Shown in pieces: positions 8,201-14,548 of a stretch of DNA of 18,030 bases. The position numbers were made by a program, and so were the translations under genes. Under the pieces are notes generated by a model. It saw only the letters and a program-made list of their open reading frames with translations. It was not told where the DNA came from and made no database searches. Within the stretch, counting starts at the first letter, position 1, and every line of letters begins with the position of its first letter. The stretch spans positions 1 through 18,030 of the forward strand of contig JACRCB010000149.1 in NCBI GenBank assembly GCA_016219165.1, in the 5' to 3' direction. The stretch comes from Deltaproteobacteria bacterium (GTDB taxonomy: Bacteria > Desulfobacterota > GWC2-55-46 > DRQE01).

Positions 8201-8268
8201 CCCAGCACCACTCTGGACGCAAAAGTCTTGAATGTTATAGAGGTGGCGCTGTCCAGAGTGGTGCTGGG
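8201..8268. repeat. Perfect 18-bp inverted repeat (long stem-loop) in the 8168-8280 intergenic gap
   Basis: The left arm at 8201-8218, CCCAGCACCACTCTGGAC, is exactly complementary to the right arm at 8251-8268, GTCCAGAGTGGTGCTGGG, with a 32-base spacer. The transcript would form a very stable GC-rich stem ending 12 bases before the ATG of the glycosyltransferase gene. No T-run follows the right arm, so it does not look like a simple intrinsic terminator. I saw no second copy in this window and no flanking target duplication. A shorter alternative pairing exists between TTGGG at 8189-8193 and CCCAG at 8201-8205, which would compete with the left arm. Possible roles are mRNA processing or stability, a REP-like or miniature mobile element, or control of the downstream start. 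The rest of the gap (8168-8200 and 8269-8280) shows no clear promoter or ribosome site. Confidence 0.9.
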
Positions 8269-8280
8269 CGCGGCATTCTT

Positions 8281-9750
8281 ATGAAAATACTTTTCGACAG
8301 CAATACGGACAAAACTCCCCTTGTAAGCATCATCCTCATAGACTGGTCCGTAAGGGAGAGTTTTCACATACTGCGCTATCTGGGCATGCAGAGCGCTCTG
8401 CGCGAACAATATGAAATAATCTGGATTGAATATTACAAAAGGCGCGCCCCCGAGATAGCGCGCATCTTCAAGGAATGCGAGGGCGCGGGGGCACAACCTC
8501 CCGTTGACAAGTGGATAATAATGGATATGCCTGAAAACGTCTGCCACCACAAGCACCTCATGTACAACTGCGGGATTATAGCGAGCAGGGGGGATATCGT
8601 CGCAATTTGCGATTCGGATGCGGTCCTGGGCCCCGCCTTCGTTGAAAGCATCATCAAGTCGTTTAAGGGTAATCCCAGCATCGTTTTGCATATGGATGAG
8701 GTAAGGAACACGGATAAAAGGTTCTATCCGTTCAATTATCCGTCTACCGCGGATATCCTGGGGGAGGGGTGCATAAATTTTAAAGGCGGCGCCACCACCG
8801 GGCTTATGGACCGGGACGACCCCCTGCATACCCGCAATTACGGCGCCTGCATGTGCGCCCGAAGGGAGGATATCATAAATATAGGAGGGGCGGACGAGCA
8901 CATAGACTATCTGGGACACATCTGCGGCCCTTACGAGATGACGTTCAGGCTCGTAAACCACGGAAGGACGGAGGCCTGGCACAAGGATGAGTTTCTCTAC
9001 CACCTCTGGCATCCCGGTATCGACGGGGACGCCGATTACATGGGCCCGCATGACGGCAGGAATATATCGACCGTGGCGCTTAAGGCGCGGACGATCGGCA
9101 GGGTATTGCCGCTTTCGGAGAACCCCGCCATAAAGGCGTTGAGGCTCAAACAAGACGGCGTCGTATACGAGCCGTTTTTAAATCAGGCCGTTCCGGAAGA
9201 GGAGGCAAAGAACTGGACGTTTGAACGCCTCATTGAACTTAAGAGGCCGGTATGGGAGTGGGATTTCGTTAAACATCCCTTCGTCGGCATAAGCCTCGTG
9301 GCGACCTTTTTAAAGATGCTTTTAAAGCAGTTTCATATGAAGGTTACCAAATTTTCGCGGACACCGATGTCGTTGGGAGACCTTTTAAAGAAGGCATTGA
9401 GGACCTACGAATTTGTCAAGAACATGAACCTCTATTATATACACATGATAGAAAGGTCGAACGACTGCCTGAGGGAACTCGGAATCTCCGCCGGGAAGGA
9501 ATTCACCCTGTTCGGCACAGGGGATGCCGCCGAGGTCCTCTATAAGATGACCTCGTGCGCGCCGGTAAAGGTGGGGGCGGTCTATGACAGGCTCGGGAAT
9601 AGGAAATTTTTCAATTTCGATGTCATGCCCGTTGAGGCAATAAGATATTCAAGCGGCAAGGTGGTGGTTACATTGCCGGCCGGGATGGAGGATAGTGTCG
9701 GGGTGTTGAAAAAGATGGGAGTGGAAGAAGAAAGGATAGTAGTGCTCTGA
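8281..9750 (+). CDS. Glycosyltransferase family 2-type (GT-A fold) with C-terminal Rossmann-like domain
   Basis: A 489-residue protein. The N-terminus VSIILIDWSVRESFHILRY, the ASRGDIVAICDSDA segment (101-114, with D111-S-D113 as the metal-binding DxD) and the later GGADEHIDYLG / GPYEMTFRL acceptor region are typical of GT-A/GT2 sugar transferases, which work on the cytoplasmic membrane face using NDP-sugars. Residues about 402-489 add a separate domain, KEFTLFGTGDAAEVLYKM then VKVGAVYDR, KVVVTLP and ERIVVL. This looks like a small Rossmann-type nucleotide-binding fold. The frame is open upstream back to 8056 but has no ATG, GTG or TTG there, so the ATG at 8281 is the first usable start. It lacks a recognisable Shine-Dalgarno and sits 12 bases after a strong hairpin. 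It probably transfers one of the sugars made by the flanking genes; donor and acceptor are unknown. Confidence 0.8.
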   Translation: MKILFDSNTDKTPLVSIILIDWSVRESFHILRYLGMQSALREQYEIIWIEYYKRRAPEIARIFKECEGAGAQPPVDKWIIMDMPENVCHHKHLMYNCGIIASRGDIVAICDSDAVLGPAFVESIIKSFKGNPSIVLHMDEVRNTDKRFYPFNYPSTADILGEGCINFKGGATTGLMDRDDPLHTRNYGACMCARREDIINIGGADEHIDYLGHICGPYEMTFRLVNHGRTEAWHKDEFLYHLWHPGIDGDADYMGPHDGRNISTVALKARTIGRVLPLSENPAIKALRLKQDGVVYEPFLNQAVPEEEAKNWTFERLIELKRPVWEWDFVKHPFVGISLVATFLKMLLKQFHMKVTKFSRTPMSLGDLLKKALRTYEFVKNMNLYYIHMIERSNDCLRELGISAGKEFTLFGTGDAAEVLYKMTSCAPVKVGAVYDRLGNRKFFNFDVMPVEAIRYSSGKVVVTLPAGMEDSVGVLKKMGVEEERIVVL

Positions 9751-9821
9751 ACGGGCGCAACCGGCAAAGGGAAAATGAAGGGAACGAAAGAAACAAATAA
9801 CGCTTATTGACGGACGGTACG

Positions 9822-10757
9822 ATGAAGGCTCAGGAATTATACAGGATGGTTTCCCTCATACGCCGCGTGGAACTGAAGATAGTCGAGGTCTACCCCGGCG
9901 ATGTAATGCAGTGCCCCGTGCATCTCTCTATCGGTCAGGAAGCGATAGCCGCCGCCGTCTGCCGCTTCCTCGGCAAAAACGACCCCTCTATCGGCACCCA
10001 CAGAAGCCACGCCCTTTATCTGGCAAAGGGGGGGAGCCCGGTAGGACTTTTCGCCGAACTTCTCGGCCGTATAAACGGCTGTTCGGGAGGTTACGGCGGG
10101 TCCATGCACCTTGTGGATTTGGAAAACGGGCTCATGGGCACCACATCCATTGTCGGGGGGGCGCTTCCCATATCGGTGGGGATGGCGATGGGGACAATGC
10201 GTCCGCGGATTGCATGCGTTATCTTCGGGGACGGGGCCTGCGACGAGGGGGCATTTTACGAAAGCCTGAGTTTCGCGAGCCTTAAGAAACTGCCGCTTCT
10301 CTTTGTATGCGAAAATAACAGGTACTCCGTCTATACGCATACGGACCAGAGGAGGTGTTCGAGGCCGTTAAGGATAGCCGAGGCATGCTCCGTAAGGACA
10401 CTCCACGCCCCGATTGACGCGGCCAACGACGCCGTTACGCTCTACGGCCTGATTGAAGGGGAGATGGGAAGGCTCCGCAGCGGCGGCGGGCCGCTCTTTA
10501 TAGAGTGCGATACGGTCAGGGCCCTCGACCATAACGGCATAAGGGACGATATCGCGCACGGGTGGCGCCCGGCCGCGGAGGCTGAACTGGTGAAAAGATA
10601 TGACCCCCTTATACTTACGGGCCGCCATATAGACCGGGAAACGAGAGAAAAGATAGACGGGGAGATACGAGATATCGTGGAATCCGCGTATGCCTCGGCC
10701 CTTAAAAGCGAACCTTTAAATGCCGGGGAGACGGCGGATAAGGCCCTATTCCCGTGA
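9822..10757 (+). CDS. ThDP-dependent 2-oxoacid dehydrogenase/acetoin dehydrogenase-type E1 alpha subunit
   Basis: A 311-residue protein from the ATG at 9822. A TTG five codons earlier (9807) is possible but has no ribosome site. It matches E1 alpha of pyruvate/acetoin/branched-chain dehydrogenases: HLSIGQEAIAA (34-44), GTHRSHALYLAKGG (58-71), GGYGGSMHL (89-97) and the full thiamine-diphosphate motif starting GDGACDEGAF (136-145) and ending at ENN (164-166). E1 binds ThDP and decarboxylates a 2-oxoacid or carries an activated C2/acyl unit. The beta subunit follows 34 bases later. No E2 lipoyl acyltransferase or E3 is in the window. The setting, between a glycosyltransferase and sugar epimerase/kinase genes, argues against a central-metabolism complex and for a sugar-modifying carboligase or transketolase-like role. 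That role is inference; the family call is firm. Confidence 0.88.
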   Translation: MKAQELYRMVSLIRRVELKIVEVYPGDVMQCPVHLSIGQEAIAAAVCRFLGKNDPSIGTHRSHALYLAKGGSPVGLFAELLGRINGCSGGYGGSMHLVDLENGLMGTTSIVGGALPISVGMAMGTMRPRIACVIFGDGACDEGAFYESLSFASLKKLPLLFVCENNRYSVYTHTDQRRCSRPLRIAEACSVRTLHAPIDAANDAVTLYGLIEGEMGRLRSGGGPLFIECDTVRALDHNGIRDDIAHGWRPAAEAELVKRYDPLILTGRHIDRETREKIDGEIRDIVESAYASALKSEPLNAGETADKALFP

Positions 10758-10776
10758 GAAGGGCGTGTAGGGCCTT

Positions 10777-10781
10777 GGAGG
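10777..10781 (+). promoter_or_regulatory. Shine-Dalgarno GGAGG deciding the E1 beta start
   Basis: GGAGG lies 10 bases before the ATG at 10792. A second GGAG at 10840-10843, 8 bases before an in-frame ATG at 10852, is a competing start. The protein begun there (MSYSGAILEATRTAL) aligns better with the usual E1 beta N-terminus. The longer form is annotated because its ribosome site is the stronger one, but either is possible. Confidence 0.5.
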
Positions 10782-10791
10782 AAGGTGGATA

Positions 10792-11844
10792 ATGAGCAAT
10801 TGGGGAACAACTCCGGAACTGCCCGGCATTCTCCCCTCCGGAGAGAGGCCAATGAGTTATTCCGGGGCCATATTGGAGGCAACCCGCACCGCGCTTTCCA
10901 TGGACCCATCCGTCAGGGTTTTCGGCGAGGGCACGACAGACCCTGCCGGGACCTACGGGACCACAAAGGGCCTCCGTGAAGAATTCGGAGAGGAGCGGGT
11001 CTTCGACACACCTGTGGCCGAGGGCGTCATAACCGGCATGGGTATAGGCATGGCGCTAATGGGGCTTAGGCCCATCGTGGTGCATCCCCGGAACGATTTT
11101 CTGCTTCTGGCAATGGACCAACTCTGCAATCACGCCGCAAAGTGGAGATACATGTTCGGGAAGAAAACTCCGCTTCCCCTTACGGTCCGCACCGTTGCGT
11201 GCAGGGGATGGGGGAGCGCGGCCCAGCACTCCCAGGCCCTCCACGCAACCGTGGCGCATTTTCCGGGCATAAACGTATTGGTCCCGTTTACCCCGGCGGA
11301 TGCAAAAGGGTTTTTGCTGTGGGCCGCGTTCGAGAGCGTGGACCCGGTGGTAATCTTCGAACACAAATGGCTGTGGAAACTCATTGGCCATGTCCCTGCG
11401 GGAAGACACATTGCTACGCCAGGGGAGCCCGCGATAATCCGGGAGGGGAGCGACATAACCCTTGCCGGCCTCTCCTACGGCAGTGTTGACTGCCTTGCGG
11501 CCGGGGAGAAATTAGGGGCCCTCGGAGTTTCGGCCGAGGTGATAGACGTTCGTTCGCTGCGGCCTCTAAAGATGGACGCAATCCTTAATTCGGTGGTAAA
11601 GACAGGCAGGCTCATCGTCGTGGACCCGGCCCATACCTTCCTTGGGGCATCCGGCGAGGTGATTGCAAAGGTCTCTGAATCCCTCTCTCCAGGGGTTTTC
11701 AAGGCCAAGCCGGCGCGGGTAGGGCTGCCTTTGACCCCTGCGCCCGCGGCCTCGGAAAGGACATACTATTTCGGCCCGGACGATATCGTAGAGAGGGCGA
11801 TGGATATGCTCGATATGGCGGTGAAAGGAGTTCGTGCAAGATGA
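10792..11844 (+). CDS. ThDP-dependent 2-oxoacid dehydrogenase-type E1 beta subunit (transketolase-like)
   Basis: A 350-residue protein (330 if translation starts at the in-frame ATG 10852). It has the E1 beta/transketolase C-terminal layout: SYSGAILEATRTAL, VFGEGTTDPAG, FDTPVAEGVITGMGIGMAL with the ThDP-activating glutamate in the AEG, and NDFLLLAMDQLCNHAAKWRY. RGWGSAAQHSQAL and INVLVPFTPADAKGFLLWA follow. The C-terminal transketolase domain has VIDVRSLRPL and a VVKTGRLIVVDPAH segment. With the alpha subunit just upstream it should form the alpha2beta2 ThDP enzyme. The active-site HSQ is retained, so it looks catalytically competent. Its stop overlaps the next ATG in an ATGA, tying it to the sugar epimerase gene. 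The substrate is unknown: a 2-oxoacid such as pyruvate is the family default, and a ketosugar is an alternative suggested by context. Confidence 0.88.
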   Translation: MSNWGTTPELPGILPSGERPMSYSGAILEATRTALSMDPSVRVFGEGTTDPAGTYGTTKGLREEFGEERVFDTPVAEGVITGMGIGMALMGLRPIVVHPRNDFLLLAMDQLCNHAAKWRYMFGKKTPLPLTVRTVACRGWGSAAQHSQALHATVAHFPGINVLVPFTPADAKGFLLWAAFESVDPVVIFEHKWLWKLIGHVPAGRHIATPGEPAIIREGSDITLAGLSYGSVDCLAAGEKLGALGVSAEVIDVRSLRPLKMDAILNSVVKTGRLIVVDPAHTFLGASGEVIAKVSESLSPGVFKAKPARVGLPLTPAPAASERTYYFGPDDIVERAMDMLDMAVKGVRAR

Positions 11845-12773
11845 ATATCCTCGTTACCGGCGCGGCCGGGTATATAGGGAGCATACTCGTGCCGGAGCTG
11901 CTGAGAAGAAAAAACAAGGTCACGGCAATCGATAACTTCATGTATAACCAGAACTCGCTCCTTGATTGCTGCTCTTATAAGGACCTTACGATTATAAGGG
12001 GGGATTGCAGGGACAGGCAACTGGTGGGGGATAGCATCAAAAAAGCGGATTTCATAATACCATTGGCCTGCCTTACCGGGGCGCCCCTGTGCGCGAAAGA
12101 CCCGTTCAACGCGCAGACAACGAACTTCGATGCGGTGAAGATGATTATGGGACTTAGAAGCCCGTCCCAGCCCATAATATTCCCCACCACAAACAGCGGA
12201 TACGGCGTTGGAGAGAAGGGCGTTTGCTGCACGGAGGCAACGCCGCTGAACCCCGTCTCTCTTTACGGGAGGCTCAAGACCTCGATAGAGAAAGCCCTCC
12301 TCGACAGCGGAAATTGCATTACGCTGCGGCTTGCGACGGTATTCGGGGTAAGCCCCAGAATGAGGCTTGACCTCCTTGTCAACGATTTCACATACCGCGC
12401 GGCAAACGACAGGTTCCTCGTTCTTTTCGAGGGCCACTTCAAAAGGAATTTCCTCCATGTGAGGGACGCGGCGAGGGCGTTTATCCACTCTATGGAAAAC
12501 TACGCCCTCATGAAGGATGCGCCTTACAACGTCGGGTTGAGCAGCGCAAACTTAAGCAAACTCGAGTTGTGCCGGAAGATAAAAGAACACCTTCCCGATT
12601 TCTATTTCATCGAGGCCGCGGTGGGCGAAGACATAGACAAGCGCGATTATATCGTGAGCAACAGGAGGATGGAAGAAAAGGGGTTCAGCGCGGAGGTCTC
12701 CCTGGACGAGGGGATTGGTGAATTGATAAAAGGTTACGCGATAATAAAGAAAAACCAGTATTCAAACGTATAG
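11841..12773 (+). CDS. NAD-dependent nucleotide-sugar epimerase/dehydratase (extended SDR)
   Basis: A 310-residue extended SDR. The Rossmann motif TGAAGYIG is at 6-13, with D31 after the second strand, which suggests NAD. The catalytic set is TTNSGYG (116-122) and Y142-GRL-K146 (YxxxK). The region around VFGVSPRMRLDLLVNDF and FKRNFLHVRDAARA matches the sugar-nucleotide binding part of GalE/RmlB-like enzymes. It should epimerise, dehydrate or reduce an NDP-sugar. The ATG sits within the E1 beta stop (ATGA), with AAAGGAG upstream. The next kinase gene starts 14 bases after its stop. Tight coupling to the E1 pair suggests that it prepares, or reduces, the sugar on which that enzyme acts. Whether it is an epimerase, dehydratase or ketoreductase cannot be told from the motifs alone. 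Confidence 0.87.
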   Translation: MNILVTGAAGYIGSILVPELLRRKNKVTAIDNFMYNQNSLLDCCSYKDLTIIRGDCRDRQLVGDSIKKADFIIPLACLTGAPLCAKDPFNAQTTNFDAVKMIMGLRSPSQPIIFPTTNSGYGVGEKGVCCTEATPLNPVSLYGRLKTSIEKALLDSGNCITLRLATVFGVSPRMRLDLLVNDFTYRAANDRFLVLFEGHFKRNFLHVRDAARAFIHSMENYALMKDAPYNVGLSSANLSKLELCRKIKEHLPDFYFIEAAVGEDIDKRDYIVSNRRMEEKGFSAEVSLDEGIGELIKGYAIIKKNQYSNV

Positions 12774-12787
12774 GTGAGGCAGGCCCC

Positions 12788-13819
12788 ATGATTATAAGCA
12801 GGACGCCGTTTCGCATATCGTTTTTCGGGGGCGGCACCGATTATCCGGCGTGGTACCGCAAAAACGGCGGGGCGGTGCTGGCAACGACCATAGACAAGTA
12901 CTGCTACATAACCTGCCGTTACCTCCCGCCGTTTTTCGACCACAGGTACAGGATAGTGTACTCGAAGGTTGAGAGGGTAATGGATATCCCCCATATAGAA
13001 CACCCCTCGGTAAAGGCCGTGCTGGGATTCATGGGGATAAAGGACGGGATGGAGGTGCACCACGACGGGGACCTTCCCGCCAGAACGGGTCTCGGCTCCA
13101 GTTCGGCCTTTACTGTCGGCATATTGAATGCGCTCCACGCATACAAGGGCTGCATGTCTCCAAAAAAACGCCTCGCAAAAGAAGCGATACATATCGAGCG
13201 TAACGTCCTCCGTGAAAACGTCGGAAGCCAGGACCAGGCGCTCGTTGCAATCGGCGGGTTCAACAAGGTCGAGTTCACGGACGACGACGATTTTCTGGTT
13301 ACGCCTATTACCATAGGGAGGGAAAGGCTTGAGGGTATAGAGAAACATCTCCTCCTCTACTTCACCGGTTTTTCAAGGTACGCATCCGAGGTCGCAAAGG
13401 CGCAGATAGAGAATACCGAGAAGAAAAAGCCTGAACTCGCAATAATGCAGCAGATGGTCGATGAGGCGATATCCATCATCAACGCCCCATCCTCCCATCT
13501 GGACGAGTTCGGCAGGCTCCTCCATGAGGCGTGGATGCTTAAAAGGAGCCTGAGCGACAGGATAACAAACCCCAAGATAGACGAGATATACGAGGCCGCA
13601 AGGTCAAGCGGCGCAATCGGAGGCAAACTCCTCGGGGCCGGCGGGGGAGGGTTTATGCTCTTCTTCGCAAAACCAACGGACCAGCCCCTCATAGAGCAGA
13701 GGCTTAAAGGTTTGCTGCGGGTTCCGTTCAGGTTCGAAAATCAGGGAAGCCAGATTATATTCTTCCAGCCCGACATAACGCCGGAGATTACGAAAGGTCT
13801 TAAATATGCAAATGCATGA
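12788..13819 (+). CDS. Second GHMP-family sugar kinase, HddA-like (kinase B)
   Basis: A 343-residue GHMP kinase beginning MIISRTPFRISFFGGGTDYP, with the ATP loop ARTGLGSSSAF at 98-108 and GGKLLGAGGGGF at about 278-289. It shares the N-terminal plan and both glycine motifs with kinase A (1252-2235), but differs clearly elsewhere. For example it has CRYLPPFFDHRYRIVYSK (43-60), where kinase A has a different and shorter stretch, so it is not a recent duplication. It should phosphorylate the anomeric carbon of a heptose-7-phosphate or related sugar phosphate. It is preceded by AGG-rich sequence and overlaps the nucleotidyltransferase gene by 14 bases, forming a kinase-nucleotidyltransferase pair. 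No isomerase or phosphatase gene accompanies it, so it must borrow those from module A or use a different substrate. The family is firm; the substrate is uncertain. Confidence 0.85.
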   Translation: MIISRTPFRISFFGGGTDYPAWYRKNGGAVLATTIDKYCYITCRYLPPFFDHRYRIVYSKVERVMDIPHIEHPSVKAVLGFMGIKDGMEVHHDGDLPARTGLGSSSAFTVGILNALHAYKGCMSPKKRLAKEAIHIERNVLRENVGSQDQALVAIGGFNKVEFTDDDDFLVTPITIGRERLEGIEKHLLLYFTGFSRYASEVAKAQIENTEKKKPELAIMQQMVDEAISIINAPSSHLDEFGRLLHEAWMLKRSLSDRITNPKIDEIYEAARSSGAIGGKLLGAGGGGFMLFFAKPTDQPLIEQRLKGLLRVPFRFENQGSQIIFFQPDITPEITKGLKYANA

Positions 13820-14531
13820 AATCGAAAAAACAGACGTCCTGGTCCTATGCGGAGGGGCCGGGACCCGGCTGCGTTCGAAAGTGCGGGACCGGCCAAAACC
13901 CATGGCGGATGCCGGAGGGCGTCCTTTCCTCGACATACTAATCGATTACGCCGCGAGTTGCGGTTTCAGGCGTTTTATCCTCCTTACAGGCTACATGGGA
14001 GACTTTATCGAACGTTATTACCGGGAAAGAAATTGCGGGTTGAGTTTTACCATATCCAGAGAGAAAGAACTACTCGGGACGGCCGGCGCAATCAAGAATG
14101 CGCAGATGCTTATACAAAGCCGCACCTTCATCTGCCTGAACGGCGATTCCATATGCGGGGTAAACTTAAAGGATTTTATTAAATTTCACGCCGAACAGCA
14201 GGCGCTTGCTACTGTTGTTTTGAATAAAAGAGGAGCACCGCCGCAATATTACAATGATTACGGGGCCGTAAGGCTCGGCCATGGCGGGAGGATTACGAAC
14301 TTCGGCGAAAAGACCTCCGCAAAGGGCGGCTATGTAAATTGCGGCATATATGCGTTTGAAAGGCCGTTTCTTTCGCTCATACCCGGCGGGAAAAAACTCT
14401 CGCTCGAGCGCGATATATTCCCGCGGCTCATTGAAAAGGCGGTATACGGCTGGGTAACCGCCGCAAGGTTTTTTGATATAGGCACCCCGGAAAGGTTTTC
14501 CCTGTTTGTCCGGAGCCTTTCCGCCGGCTGA
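13806..14531 (+). CDS. Second sugar-1-phosphate nucleotidyltransferase, HddC/RmlA-like (stand-alone)
   Basis: A 241-residue NTP_transferase protein. LVLCGGAGTRLRSKVRDRPK (12-31) holds the nucleotide-binding signature and its lysine. GTAGAIKNAQ is at 91-100 and the metal-binding NGDS at 112-115. The C-terminus FFDIGTPERFSLF is the usual end of the GDP-heptose/RmlA-type short forms. It should couple a nucleotide (GTP in HddC; CTP or dTTP in relatives) to a sugar-1-phosphate, here probably the product of kinase B. The ATG at 13806 has AGG 8 bases upstream; another in-frame ATG is two codons later. It overlaps kinase B by 14 bases. Unlike the copy at 2232-3557 it has no SIS domain attached. The nucleotide used cannot be read with confidence. 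Confidence 0.87.
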   Translation: MQMHEIEKTDVLVLCGGAGTRLRSKVRDRPKPMADAGGRPFLDILIDYAASCGFRRFILLTGYMGDFIERYYRERNCGLSFTISREKELLGTAGAIKNAQMLIQSRTFICLNGDSICGVNLKDFIKFHAEQQALATVVLNKRGAPPQYYNDYGAVRLGHGGRITNFGEKTSAKGGYVNCGIYAFERPFLSLIPGGKKLSLERDIFPRLIEKAVYGWVTAARFFDIGTPERFSLFVRSLSAG

Positions 14532-14548
14532 GGAGAGGATAAAAAAAG

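Noticed and set aside
8201..8268. Interpretation of the inverted repeat as a rho-independent terminator
   Set aside because: The loop is 32 bases and no U-run follows the right arm; the downstream sequence is CGCGGCATTC.
8201..8268. Interpretation of the inverted repeat as ends of an insertion sequence
   Set aside because: Only 68 bases in total with no transposase and no flanking direct repeats; a miniature element remains possible but is unproven.
8164..9153. Long antisense open frame (329 codons) on the minus strand
   Set aside because: It lies opposite the glycosyltransferase gene, shows no recognisable domain, and is explained by the codon pattern of the + strand gene.
9807..9821. TTG at 9807 as the start of the E1 alpha gene
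   Set aside because: No ribosome site precedes it, and the ATG at 9822 begins directly at the usual E1 alpha N-terminal helix.
9751..9821. Possible promoter (TTGACGG) in the gap before E1 alpha
   Set aside because: The TTGAC box at 9807 is only 15 bases before the start codon, leaving no room for a -10 element and transcription start upstream of the gene.
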